From the NCBI RefSeq assembly GCF_006715635.1, contig NZ_VFNP01000001.1, positions 2,728,001-2,792,000 of the forward strand: 64,000 bases of DNA, given 5' to 3'. Both the position numbers and the translations under genes were made by a program. The DNA comes from Streptomyces sp. SLBN-118. Lineage in GTDB: Bacteria; Actinomycetota; Actinomycetes; Streptomycetales; Streptomycetaceae. Below, piece after piece: positions 1-8,939 of the stretch. The notes under the pieces are model-generated. The model was not told where the DNA came from. It was given only the letters and a program-made list of their open reading frames with translations, and ran no database searches. Each line of letters starts with the position of its first letter. Within the stretch, counting starts at the first letter, position 1.

Positions 1-734
1 GCGATCTGGTCGCCGAAGTCGAGGAGGTCCCGCGCGCGTTTGGCCTCGCGGTAGCGGACGGTCAGTTCGAGCAGCTCACGGCGGGCCGCCGCGGCCTGTG
101 GGACCTTGCGCAGCTCGGCGTTGCTGAGCCGGACGCTCTCAAGCGTGCGCAGCAGTTCTCCCTCGTAGGCGGCGAGCTGCTGCGGACGTACGAGATGCTC
201 CGCGAGCTCCGCGTCGAGCGCCAGCAGATCACTGACCAGAGAGGGAAAGGACTTGGTCAGCGAGGGGTAGGGCCCGGGCGCCTCGCGCAGCACGCGCGCG
301 GCGAGCTGATAGCGGGTCGCGTCGGCGAGCAGGCGGGCGGTCGGCTCCAGGCCCATCCGCAGCCCGTGGTCGGCCAGGAGCTGCCCGGCGAAGGCGTGGT
401 ACGTGGAGATGCGCGGCTCGCCCGGTGGGTTGTCCGGGTCGATGACGTCGGGGTCCGTCACTCCGGCGCGCACGAGCGCGGTGCGGACGCGCTCGGCGAG
501 TTCGCCCGCCGCCTTGTTGGTGAAGGTGAGACCGAGCACCTGCTCGGGGGCGACCTGGCCGGTGCCCACGAGCCACACCACCCGCGCGGCCATGACCGTC
601 GTCTTCCCCGACCCGGCCCCGGCCACGATGACCTGAGGGGCGGGCGGCGCGGTGATGCAGGCGGTCTGCTCCGGGGTGAAGGGGATGCCGAGGAGCTCCT
701 TGAGCTGCTCGGGGTCGCTGATGCGTGCGGTCAC
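1..734 (-). CDS. adnB: UvrD-family ATP-dependent DNA helicase, AdnB-like (partial, C-terminus outside window)
   Basis: Only the first 244 codons are in the window. The GTG start at 734 gives a protein opening VTARISDPEQLKELLGIPFT, then the Q-motif-like FTPEQTACI and a Walker A loop GAGSGKTTVM at about residues 38-47, followed by a TFTNKAAGELAERVR segment typical of UvrD/PcrA motif Ia. It lies directly downstream of an AdnA-like gene on the same strand. In mycobacteria and Streptomyces AdnA and AdnB form a heterodimeric helicase-nuclease that resects double-strand breaks. The name AdnB rests on this pairing, because the C-terminal nuclease domain is not visible. A lipoprotein gene and hairpin repeats separate it from adnA. 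No strong ribosome binding site is seen before the GTG. Confidence 0.85.
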   Translation of the reverse strand, partial: MTARISDPEQLKELLGIPFTPEQTACITAPPAPQVIVAGAGSGKTTVMAARVVWLVGTGQVAPEQVLGLTFTNKAAGELAERVRTALVRAGVTDPDVIDPDNPPGEPRISTYHAFAGQLLADHGLRMGLEPTARLLADATRYQLAARVLREAPGPYPSLTKSFPSLVSDLLALDAELAEHLVRPQQLAAYEGELLRTLESVRLSNAELRKVPQAAAARRELLELTVRYREAKRARDLLDFGDQI

Positions 735-783
735 CTCAGTGAGGCTAGTGGGGACCACTGACAGCGCCGGCTCCCGTCGGCCT

Positions 784-872
784 CAACCGCGTCAGGCTCC
801 CGCGCCGGTGCGGGACAACCGCGTCAGGCTCCCGCGGGGACAACCGCGTCAGGCTCCCGCGCCGGTACGGGA
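784..872. repeat. Three-copy GC-rich hairpin repeat between lipoprotein gene and adnB
   Basis: A 21-nt unit beginning CAACCGCGTCAGG occurs at 784-804, 816-836 and 841-861. Copies one and three continue with CCGGT(G/A)CGGGA, so that CTCCCG/CGGGAG can pair as a small hairpin; copy two is shortened. The third copy holds the stop codon and last residues of the minus-strand lipoprotein gene, so the array seems to have grown from the end of that gene into the gap before adnB. The units could act as weak terminators or mRNA-stabilising stems. Confidence 0.8.
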
Positions 873-1688
873 GAGGGCGCCACCCGCGACGGACGAGCCC
901 AGGCTGCCCAGGTCCACCACCTGGTCCGGCGGCGGTGCCACGGCCTTCACCGGCTTGTTGAAGTCCGAGAACGTCAGCGTGCCGGGCTCGGTTCCGCCTT
1001 TCTTGACGACCCTGAGCAGATACGGCGCGCCCTCCTTGGCGACGTACATGGTGAGCGTTTCGCCGCCCGGCTTCTTCTTCACCAGGGTCACCACCGGCTT
1101 GCCGCCGACGGCCGCGTCGGGCCCCCTGGTCATGCCCTGGCGCTCCAACGCGTCCTTGTTCGTGTCGGCGAGCATGGCCTTGAGGTCGCAGACCCCTTCC
1201 ATGGCGGACGAGCTGCCCTGCGGCACCTTCATCCAGCGGCCCTTCAGCAGGTCGGTGATGCCATGGGCCTGCGCGCCGACCGAGGCCTTCCAGAATGTGT
1301 CGTCGCCCTTGATGTACAGGACCTTGCCGACCTTGCGAAGCTCGGCGTTGCCACCCCTCATCCCGATCTTGCCGGTGCAGGATCCCTTGCTGTCCACCGC
1401 GAAGTCGACTGTCAGCAATTCGGCCCCACTCGTGACCTTGCCCGCGATCCGGATGGACCGCGCGGACTTGGTGGCCGCGACGGCCTTGTCGGCGATCTGG
1501 TCGGCACTGAGTCCGCCGAACGGGTCGTCCGAAGCCTTCGTGGCCGCTGCCTCCACGGCCTCGTTCTTCTCGATCTTCCCGGTGCCGCTCGGCGCCTCGT
1601 ACTCGCCACCGGTGGAACAGCCGGCCAATCCGGCGATCGCGGCGGCGCCGACCACCGCCATGACCAGGAACTTCCGCTTGGCCGCCAT
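849..1688 (-). CDS. Lipoprotein, LppX/LprG-like fold family
   Basis: The 279-aa product has a signal peptide (MAAKRKFLVMAVVGAAAIAG) and a lipobox LAGC at about residues 21-24, so it is predicted to be lipidated and held on the outer face of the membrane. The mature part reads as repeated beta-strand segments with no catalytic motif. It resembles actinobacterial LppX/LprG/LolA-like lipoproteins that bind lipids, and it is a paralogue of the lipoprotein at 52383-53165. AGGAGAGGGAC before the ATG is a good ribosome binding site. It sits 65 nt after adnA and before adnB on the same strand, an unexpected place for an envelope protein. Its last codons lie inside the hairpin repeat array. The ligand is unknown. 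Confidence 0.85.
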   Translation of the reverse strand: MAAKRKFLVMAVVGAAAIAGLAGCSTGGEYEAPSGTGKIEKNEAVEAAATKASDDPFGGLSADQIADKAVAATKSARSIRIAGKVTSGAELLTVDFAVDSKGSCTGKIGMRGGNAELRKVGKVLYIKGDDTFWKASVGAQAHGITDLLKGRWMKVPQGSSSAMEGVCDLKAMLADTNKDALERQGMTRGPDAAVGGKPVVTLVKKKPGGETLTMYVAKEGAPYLLRVVKKGGTEPGTLTFSDFNKPVKAVAPPPDQVVDLGSLGSSVAGGALSRTGAGA

Positions 1689-1753
1689 GTCCCTCTCCTC
1701 CGCAGATCACGTGGTCCCTCGCACGGCCCTCGTGACCCACGTCACAGCGCCGC

Positions 1754-4700
1754 TCACTCCACTATCTGGCGGCCCTCCGGCTGTGCGCTGCATGAGGCGC
1801 GGAAGGCGCAGTGGGTGCAGTGCTGCCCGGCGGTCGGTGTGAAGCGCTCGTCGAGGACGCGGCCCGCGGCGGTGGCGAGCAGCTCGCCGACCCACTCCCC
1901 CGCCAGCGGCTCCTGCGCCTGAACCTTGGGCAGGTCCTCACCGCCCTCCTTCTTGGCGGCGGCCTGGCGCAGCTGGACGAGCTCGGCGCCGCCCGGCTCG
2001 GGGCGGCGGCCGCCGAAGGCTTCGTCGAGCGCGCCCTCACGCACGGCGAGCTGGTAGACGGCGAGTTGGGGGTGGCGGGCCACCTCTTCGCGGGTCGGGG
2101 CCTGCTTGCCGGTCTTGAAGTCGACGACGTACGCGCGTCCTTCGGCGTCCTGCTCGACGCGGTCCATGGAGCCCCGGATGCGAACCTCGTACTCGCCCGC
2201 CTCCAGGGTGACGTCGAAGCCGTGCTCGGTGGCGGCGGGAGCGCGGCCGCCACGGTCCATGACATGCCAGCGCAGGAAGCGTTCGAGCGCCACGCGCGCG
2301 TGCGCCTTCTCCTGCTCCGACTTCCAGGGGGCATCGAAAACGAGCGCGTTCCAGACCGAGTCGAGGCGCTCCATGAGGACGGCGAGGTCGGCGGGCGTCT
2401 GTCCGGAGGCGACCTCGTCGGCCAGTACGTGCACCACATTGCCGAAACCCTGTGCCGCGGTGGCCGGGGCGTCCGCCTTCACCTCTCGGCCCAGGAACCA
2501 CTGGAGGGCGCAGGTGTTGGCGAGCTGGTCCAGCGCGCTGCCGGAGAGGGTGACGGGCTCGTTCCGGTCGCGCAGGGGCAGCCGGCTGTGGGTCGGCTCG
2601 TACAGGCCCCACCAGCGGTAGGGGTGGGCTGCGGGCACCAGCGGCTGCCCCTCGTCGTCGGTGAGCGCGGCGAGGCGGGCGAGGCGGCGGGCGGCGGCCT
2701 CGCGCAGCGCGGGGCTCGCCTGCGGGTCCACTGTGGTGGCGCGCAGCTCGGCCACGAGCGCGGCGACGGCTAGGGGGCGGCGGGGGCGGCCGGTGATGTC
2801 CTTGGGCTCGACGCCGAGTTCGGTGAGGAATCGGGAGGGCTGGTCGCCGTCGTCGGCGGGTGCCTTGACGGCGGTGACGACGAGGCGGTCGCGGGCGCGG
2901 GTGGCCGCGACGTAAAAGAGCCGTCTTTCCTCGGCGAGGAGGGCGCCGGGGGTGAGCGGTTCGGCGAGACCGTCGCGGCCGATTCGGTCGGCCTCCAGGA
3001 GTGAGCCGCGGCGGCGGAGGTCGGGCCACAGACCCTCCTGTACGCCCGCCACGACGACGAGGCTCCATTCGAGGCCCTTGGAACGGTGGGCGGTCATCAG
3101 CCGCACGGCGTCGGAACGCACCTCTCTCTTGGAGAGCGTGTCGGCGGCGATGTCCTGGGCCTCGATTTCTTCGAGGAAGTTGAGCGCGCCGCGGCCGCCG
3201 GTGCGCTCTTCGGCCCGGGCGGCGGTGTCGAAGAGCGCGCAGACGGCGTCGAGGTCGCGGTCGGCATTGCGGCTTGCCGCGCCGCCGCGGAGGGCGGCAC
3301 GCTCCAGGCGCTGCGGCCAGGGGGTGCCGGCCCAGAGCTCCCACAGAGCCTCCTCGGCGGTGCCGCCGCCTTCGAGGAGCTTGCGCGCCGTGCGCAGGAG
3401 CGCGCCGAGCCGCTGCGCGCCGCGGGCGTACGCGGGGTCGTGGGCGATGAGGCGCTCCGGCTCGGCCAGTGCGCGGGCGAGGAGCTCGTCGGAGGGCGGG
3501 GGGATTTTGTTGCCGCCGGCGCGCTCTTCGTCGCGCAGGGCACGGCCGAGACGGCGGAGGTCGGCGGTGTCCATGCCGCCGAGGGGGGAGGCGAGAAGGT
3601 CGAGGGCGGTCTCGGTGTCGAGCCAGGGGGATGCGGTGGTGGCCTCCTGGGGCCCCCCGGACTCCTCCGGCTCCCCGTCGGCCTCGCGGCGCGCCCCGGG
3701 CGGGGGTTCGTGACCGTCGGCAGCCACGCCTTCCCTCGGCACGCCGGCACCGGCCTCGGTCGACCCGCCCGCATGCGCGGCCGCCACCGCCGACGCGTCC
3801 GGGCTCGGCCCCGAGCCCGAGCCCGAGCCGCCCGGCGTCGCCGCCTCCGCCACAGCGCGCAACGCCGTCAGCAGTGGCGCGACCGCCGGTTCGTGGCGCA
3901 GGGGGAGATCGTCGCCGTCTATGTCCAGGGGGACGCCCGCCGAAGTCAGGGCCCGGCGGACCGATGGGATGGTGCGGCCGCCTGCTCGGACCAAGACCGC
4001 CATGTCACCCCAGGGGACGCCCTCCTCCAGGTGGGCCCGGCGCAGGATGTCCGCGATGTTGTCGAGTTCCGTGGAGGCCGTGGGGTAGGTGTACGTCTCG
4101 ATCCGGCCGCCCTCACGGACCGCACCCAGTTCCCGGTGCGCCCGGACCTTCTCCGACGCAAGGCGGGGCAGCGGCATCCTGCGCGTCAGCAGGCGGGTCG
4201 CGTCCAGCAGTTTCGATCCGCTGCGGCGGGATGCCGTCAGCACCGCGACCCCCGCCGGACTGCCGTCCGCGTGCGGGAAGGCGTCCGGGAAGTCGAGGAT
4301 GCCGTTCACGTCGGCACCGCGGAAGGCGTAGATCGACTGGTCCGGGTCGCCGAAGGCGACCAGCGTGCGGCCGCTCCCGGCCAGCGCCTGGAGCAGCCGG
4401 ACCTGGGCCGGGTCGGTGTCCTGGTACTCGTCCACGAACACCGCGTCGTAGGGGAACGCGTACGGCAGACGCTCCGCCAGCAGGACCGTACGGTGCACCA
4501 GTTCCGCGTAGTCGAGCACCCCCTGCATGTCCAGAACGTCCAGATATTCGGCGAGGAACGACGCGGCCGCCCCCCAGTCGGGGCGGCCGGTGCGGGCCGC
4601 GAAGCGGGCCAGGGAACCGGGCCCCAGGCCCAGTTCACGGCTCCGGGCGAGCACTGCGCGTACCTCGTCGGCGAAGCCGCGTGTGGTCAGGCAGGCGCGC

Positions 4701-5221
4701 AGCTCGTCAGGCCACTCGTTGCGCGCCAGCCCGTCCGCCTCCAGGCCGATCTGGCCCGCCAGGAGTTCACGGACGGCGACGTCCTGCTCGGGACCGGACA
4801 GCAGCCGCAGCGGCTCGGAGAACAGATCGGCGTCCTGGTGGGCGCGCACCAGTGCGTAGCAGAAGGAGTGGAAGGTCGTCGCCTGCGGCCCCTTCGTACC
4901 GCCGAGCCGCAGCGCCGTCCTGTCGCGCAGTTCCACCGCCGCCTTGCGGCTGAAGGTGAGCACCAGGATCCGCTCCGGATCCGCCCCCTTGGCCAGGCGC
5001 GCGGCGACCGCCTCGACCAGTGTGGTGGTCTTGCCGGTGCCGGGACCTGCCAGAACGAGCAACGGACCGTGATCGTGGTCAACCACGGCGCGTTGCGCTG
5101 CGTCCAGGTGGGGGGGATCCACCGGGCCCGGCGGGGTACGCACCAGTCGGTACGCGCCGGGGGCCCCACGCCGCACCTGTCGCTGGTGCGGCGTACGCCC
5201 GGTGGTGGAGGAGGAGCTCAC
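1754..5221 (-). CDS. adnA: ATP-dependent helicase-nuclease, AdnA-like
   Basis: The 1155-aa protein has an N-terminal UvrD-type motor with Walker A GPGTGKTTTL at about residue 60, the DEYQDTDPAQ motif II near residue 270 and GDPDQSIYAFRG near 295. A Pro/Gly/Ala-rich linker at about 465-545 follows, then motor domain 2 with HRSKGLEW and VAATRARDR. The C-terminus is a RecB-like PD-(D/E)XK nuclease (GSMDRVEQD, then YVVDFKTGK and QLAVYQLA), with cysteines in NTCALQW and HCTHCAFRASC that match the iron-sulfur ligands of AdnAB/AddB nucleases. The predicted role is end resection in double-strand break repair with AdnB. The first ~35 residues are low-complexity, so a later start is possible. Confidence 0.92.
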   Translation of the reverse strand: MSSSSTTGRTPHQRQVRRGAPGAYRLVRTPPGPVDPPHLDAAQRAVVDHDHGPLLVLAGPGTGKTTTLVEAVAARLAKGADPERILVLTFSRKAAVELRDRTALRLGGTKGPQATTFHSFCYALVRAHQDADLFSEPLRLLSGPEQDVAVRELLAGQIGLEADGLARNEWPDELRACLTTRGFADEVRAVLARSRELGLGPGSLARFAARTGRPDWGAAASFLAEYLDVLDMQGVLDYAELVHRTVLLAERLPYAFPYDAVFVDEYQDTDPAQVRLLQALAGSGRTLVAFGDPDQSIYAFRGADVNGILDFPDAFPHADGSPAGVAVLTASRRSGSKLLDATRLLTRRMPLPRLASEKVRAHRELGAVREGGRIETYTYPTASTELDNIADILRRAHLEEGVPWGDMAVLVRAGGRTIPSVRRALTSAGVPLDIDGDDLPLRHEPAVAPLLTALRAVAEAATPGGSGSGSGPSPDASAVAAAHAGGSTEAGAGVPREGVAADGHEPPPGARREADGEPEESGGPQEATTASPWLDTETALDLLASPLGGMDTADLRRLGRALRDEERAGGNKIPPPSDELLARALAEPERLIAHDPAYARGAQRLGALLRTARKLLEGGGTAEEALWELWAGTPWPQRLERAALRGGAASRNADRDLDAVCALFDTAARAEERTGGRGALNFLEEIEAQDIAADTLSKREVRSDAVRLMTAHRSKGLEWSLVVVAGVQEGLWPDLRRRGSLLEADRIGRDGLAEPLTPGALLAEERRLFYVAATRARDRLVVTAVKAPADDGDQPSRFLTELGVEPKDITGRPRRPLAVAALVAELRATTVDPQASPALREAAARRLARLAALTDDEGQPLVPAAHPYRWWGLYEPTHSRLPLRDRNEPVTLSGSALDQLANTCALQWFLGREVKADAPATAAQGFGNVVHVLADEVASGQTPADLAVLMERLDSVWNALVFDAPWKSEQEKAHARVALERFLRWHVMDRGGRAPAATEHGFDVTLEAGEYEVRIRGSMDRVEQDAEGRAYVVDFKTGKQAPTREEVARHPQLAVYQLAVREGALDEAFGGRRPEPGGAELVQLRQAAAKKEGGEDLPKVQAQEPLAGEWVGELLATAAGRVLDERFTPTAGQHCTHCAFRASCSAQPEGRQIVE

Positions 5222-5391
5222 GTGGATCGCCGGTCCTGGTGGGTGTGCTGGTGATGGAGCGGTTCGTGCCGCGAGCTGACGACGCTACGCCAGCGCGAGG
5301 CGAGGCAGGGAGTCCGTCGCGTACCGCGTGTAGTCCGGGTACTCCGTACGGTCCTCCGATTGCCCGCGCAGCCCCCGTTTGGCGGAAGCTG

Positions 5392-5751
5392 TCATATGTG
5401 AGCGCTGTCGCCGGCACCCTCGTCGCCGTCCCATCGCGCGCGCTTCATGTCGAGGCGCGGCACATGACTGTCCGCGCTTCGTGCGGCGTCGCGCAGGGGC
5501 GTCCCCTCGCTGCGGTAGTGCGCCAGAGCGCTCAGCTCATGGCCGGGCAGCAGTGTGCCGTCGGCGCGCACGACGCGCCACCAGGGCACCCCGCCCCCGT
5601 ACAGCGCCATGGCCCGGCCGACCTGCCTCGGGCCGCCCTCTTCCAGCCATTCGGCAATGTCGCCGTAGGTCATCACGCGGCCCGGCGGGATCAGCTCGGC
5701 GACCTCGAGCACCCGCTCCGCGTACTCCGGCAGCTCTTCCATCCGGTCCAT
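5392..5751 (-). CDS. Alkyltransferase-like protein (ATL, inactive MGMT family)
   Basis: The 119-aa product starts MDRMEELPEYAERVLEVAEL and carries the MGMT DNA-binding helix signature (IPPGRVMTYGDIAEW, then RQVGRAMALYGG). Where active O6-alkylguanine-DNA alkyltransferases have PCHRV, this protein has PWWRVV, so the acceptor cysteine is replaced by tryptophan. ATL proteins bind O6-alkylguanine without removing it and channel the lesion to nucleotide excision repair. The ATG at 5751 or 5742 fits the domain; the longer open frame upstream is low-complexity and unlikely to be translated. It lies about 170 nt before adnA on the same strand and is divergent from the membrane protein at 5958, so a repair cluster is plausible. 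Confidence 0.88.
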   Translation of the reverse strand: MDRMEELPEYAERVLEVAELIPPGRVMTYGDIAEWLEEGGPRQVGRAMALYGGGVPWWRVVRADGTLLPGHELSALAHYRSEGTPLRDAARSADSHVPRLDMKRARWDGDEGAGDSAHI

Positions 5752-5957
5752 CCTGCCGCACGCCACCGACAACGCCCCGGGCAGCGGGGACTGCGCGGGC
5801 AGGCGGCTCCGGCGGGCAAAGGGGCGCATCTCAGGCACCTCTCGTCTCCGCGACGCCCCCTGATGCCCCCCGCTGTCGTCCTCTCGTGCCACCATCATGC
5901 GGGCGGTGACTGGTGATACGAGATCAAGAAGAGACCGAGACGGCGAGGGAGCAGGGC

Positions 5958-8831
5958 GTGCAGCCTCCGAAGGTGGCAAGCACCCCTGAGGCCGAGTCGT
6001 ACCCGGACGCGCCCGCTCCGCAGCCGGACGCGACCGACGAGGCGGGGGCCGCGACCGGGGCCGGGTCCCGGAAAACGGCCGACTCCACCGCCGACAAGGC
6101 AGCCGCAGACAAGGCGACAGCGGACAAGGCAGCAGCCGACGAGACAGCCGAGGACAAGGCAGCTGCCGGAAAGGCAGCCGACAAGCCCGCCGGCCGGTCG
6201 GCGACAGCGGCCGGGCGCAAGTCGGCGGACGAGGCCGAGGTGACCGACGTCGCCGGCGTCGACCGCGTCTCCGGGGACGAGCCACTGCTGGCCGCCCGCG
6301 TTCACCGGCCATCCGATCTGATGCGCCTGCTCACCGGCATCCTCTTGATCGCGATCGTCCTCGCCGTGGCCGCCTTCGCCCAGGGCACCACGACCGGCCT
6401 CGCACAGGACATCGACAAGGGCACCGACCAGGCCCCCGACCTGTTCGTCAAGATCGCCGGTCTGGTGTCCAGCATCGCCGTCCTGCTCGTCCCGGTCGCC
6501 TTCGCCATCGAACGGCTGATCAAACGCGACGGTCTGCGGATCGCGGACGGCGTACTCGCCGCCGTGCTCGCGCACGGAGCCACTCTCGCCACCGATCTCT
6601 GGGTCGCCAGGGGCGCGCCCGGCACCCTCCAGGAAGCTCTGACGCAGGCACAGACCGGCGGCGGGCTCACCGATCCCGTCCACGGATATCTAGCGCCCGT
6701 CATCGCCTATATGACGGCCGTCGGAATGTCCCGAAGACCACGATGGCGGGTGGTCCTGTGGGTGGTGCTGCTGCTCGACGCCTTCGCGATGCTCGTCGCC
6801 GGGTACACCACCCCCTTCTCGATCATCCTCACCGTGCTGCTCGGCTGGACCGTGGCGTACGGAACGCTGTACGCCGTCGGCTCGCCGAACGTACGCCCCA
6901 CCGGCCAGACCCTGCTGGCCGGTCTGCGCCATGTCGGTTTCCGTCCGGTCACCGCCATGCGGGCCGAGGACATCCCCGACACCGCCGACCAGGGCGAGCG
7001 CGGCCGCCGCTACCTGGTCACGCTGGAAGAGGGCTCGCCGCTCGATGTCACCGTCGTCGACCGTGAGCAGCAGGCGCAGGGCTTCTTCTACCGGGTGTGG
7101 CGGCGCCTCACGCTGCGCTCCATCACCACCCGGCGCTCGATCCAGTCGCTGCGCCAGGCACTGGAGCAGGAGGCGCTGCTCGCGTACGCGGCGATCGCGG
7201 CCGGCGCCAACGCCCCGAAGCTGATCGCCACATCCGAGCTCGGCCCGGACGCCGTGATGCTCGTCTACGAGCACCTGGGCGGCCATTCCCTGGACTCCCT
7301 CGACGACGACGAGGTCGCCGACGACGTGGTGCGCGGGGCCTGGCAGCAGGTGAAGGCGCTCCAGTCGAGGCGCATCGCGCACCGACGGCTGACCGGTGAC
7401 GCCATTTTGGTGGATCGTTCCGGCAAGGTGATCCTGACGGATCTGCGCGGCGGCGAGATCGCGGCGGGCGAGTTGGTGCTGCGGATGGACATCGCGCAAC
7501 TGCTCACCACCATCGGCCTGCGCGTCGGTGCCGAGCGTGCGGTGGCCACCGCGGTCGACGTACTCGGCCCGGACCAGGTCGCCGACTGTCTGCCGCTGCT
7601 CCAGCCCATCGCGCTCAGCCGCTCGACCCGGGCGACGCTGCGCAAGCTCGCCCGTGAGCGGTCCCAGCGGGAGCGGGAGGCCGTCCTCGAGGCGTCGGCC
7701 GCCGCCAAGCGGGCCCGTACGGCAGAGGCGCACGCCGACCCCAAGGCCGTACGCAAGACGGAACGCGCCGAGAAGCAGGCCGACAAGAGGGCCATGGACG
7801 TGGCCATGGACGAGGCGCGCGAGGAGGATCTGCTCTCCCAGATCCGCGCCCAGATGCTGCTGATCAGGCCTCAGGCGCCGGTCGAACCGGTCCGTCTGGA
7901 ACGGATCAGGCCGCGCACGCTCGTCAGCTTCATCGCGGGCGCCGTCGCCGCGTACTTCCTGCTCTCGCAGCTTGCGGGCATCGACTTCGGCACGGTCTTC
8001 GGCCAGGCCCACTGGGGCTGGGTGGCGGCCGCGGTCGCCTTCTCGGCGCTCAGCTACTTCGCCGCGGCGATGAGCCTGCTGGGCTTCGTCCCGGAGCGGG
8101 TGGGCTTCCTGAGGACCGTCGTCGCCCAGGTCGCCGGATCCTTCGTCAAGATCGTCGCCCCGGCCGCGGTCGGCGGCGTCGCGCTGAACACCCGCTTCCT
8201 GCAGCGCTCGGGCGTACGCCCCGGGCTCGCTGTGGCCAGTGTCGGCGCCTCCCAGCTCTTCGGGCTCGGCGCGCACGTCATGCTGCTGCTCGCCTTCGGC
8301 TATCTGACCGGTACGGAGCGGACGGCGTCGTTCACCCCGTCCAGGACGGTGATCGCGGGCCTGCTGACGGTCGCGGTGCTCGTGCTGGTGGTGACCGCGA
8401 TCCCGTTCCTGCGGAAGTTCGTCTCGACGCGGCTGCGTTCGCTGTTCGCCGGGGTCGTGCCGCGCATGCTCGACGTACTGCAGCGGCCGATGAAGCTGCT
8501 CACGGGCATCGGCGGGATGCTGCTGCTGACCGGTGTGTTCGTGATGTGTCTGGACGCGTCGATCCGTGCCTTCGACAACGGCCACCAGCCGCTGAGCTAC
8601 GCCAGCATCGCCGTGGTCTTCCTCGCGGGCAACGCGCTGGGGTCGGCCGCGCCGACGCCGGGCGGTGTGGGCGCGGTGGAGGGTGCGCTGACCTTCGGTC
8701 TGATCGTGGCGGGGGTGCCGAAGGAGGTGGCGGCGCCGGCGGTGCTGCTGTACCGGCTGATGACGCTGTGGCTGCCGGTGCTGCCGGGGTGGTTCGCGTT
8801 CAACCACCTGACGCGCAAGGGCGCGCTCTAG
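5958..8831 (+). CDS. Large membrane protein: kinase-like region plus LPG synthase-type (UPF0104) membrane domain
   Basis: The 957-aa product has a low-complexity Ala/Lys/Asp-rich N-terminus with repeated ADKAA units (about 35-85). A helical membrane block follows (LLTGILLIAIVLAVAAF and others). The central soluble region resembles a degenerate protein kinase: AHRRLTGDAILVD in place of the HRDxxxxN catalytic loop and ILTDLRGG in place of DFG. A charged helical linker leads to about eight membrane segments of the lysylphosphatidylglycerol synthase transmembrane family, ending with SAAPTPGGVGAVEG. No aminoacyl-transferase domain is present, so lipid flipping or sugar/lipid export is more likely than lysyl transfer. 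GTG 5958 is preferred over GTG 5913 because GAGGGAG lies 6 nt upstream. Confidence 0.87.
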   Translation: MQPPKVASTPEAESYPDAPAPQPDATDEAGAATGAGSRKTADSTADKAAADKATADKAAADETAEDKAAAGKAADKPAGRSATAAGRKSADEAEVTDVAGVDRVSGDEPLLAARVHRPSDLMRLLTGILLIAIVLAVAAFAQGTTTGLAQDIDKGTDQAPDLFVKIAGLVSSIAVLLVPVAFAIERLIKRDGLRIADGVLAAVLAHGATLATDLWVARGAPGTLQEALTQAQTGGGLTDPVHGYLAPVIAYMTAVGMSRRPRWRVVLWVVLLLDAFAMLVAGYTTPFSIILTVLLGWTVAYGTLYAVGSPNVRPTGQTLLAGLRHVGFRPVTAMRAEDIPDTADQGERGRRYLVTLEEGSPLDVTVVDREQQAQGFFYRVWRRLTLRSITTRRSIQSLRQALEQEALLAYAAIAAGANAPKLIATSELGPDAVMLVYEHLGGHSLDSLDDDEVADDVVRGAWQQVKALQSRRIAHRRLTGDAILVDRSGKVILTDLRGGEIAAGELVLRMDIAQLLTTIGLRVGAERAVATAVDVLGPDQVADCLPLLQPIALSRSTRATLRKLARERSQREREAVLEASAAAKRARTAEAHADPKAVRKTERAEKQADKRAMDVAMDEAREEDLLSQIRAQMLLIRPQAPVEPVRLERIRPRTLVSFIAGAVAAYFLLSQLAGIDFGTVFGQAHWGWVAAAVAFSALSYFAAAMSLLGFVPERVGFLRTVVAQVAGSFVKIVAPAAVGGVALNTRFLQRSGVRPGLAVASVGASQLFGLGAHVMLLLAFGYLTGTERTASFTPSRTVIAGLLTVAVLVLVVTAIPFLRKFVSTRLRSLFAGVVPRMLDVLQRPMKLLTGIGGMLLLTGVFVMCLDASIRAFDNGHQPLSYASIAVVFLAGNALGSAAPTPGGVGAVEGALTFGLIVAGVPKEVAAPAVLLYRLMTLWLPVLPGWFAFNHLTRKGAL

Positions 8832-8939
8832 GAGGGCCCCAGGCTTGGGCTTGGGCTTCGGCCCGGCCGGGGGGCGAGCGACCACCCGCATGGACCGTCG
8901 GCGCGGGCGCAGCCCGCACCCGCGGCGCACCATGGCCGC

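Noticed and set aside
3086..5254. Long plus-strand open frame of 722 codons
   Set aside because: It is the antisense shadow of adnA, which has complete helicase and nuclease motifs; the plus frame has no domain or ribosome site.
5079..5417. Minus-strand ORF of 112 aa before adnA
   Set aside because: Low-complexity, overlaps the adnA start and lacks a ribosome binding site.
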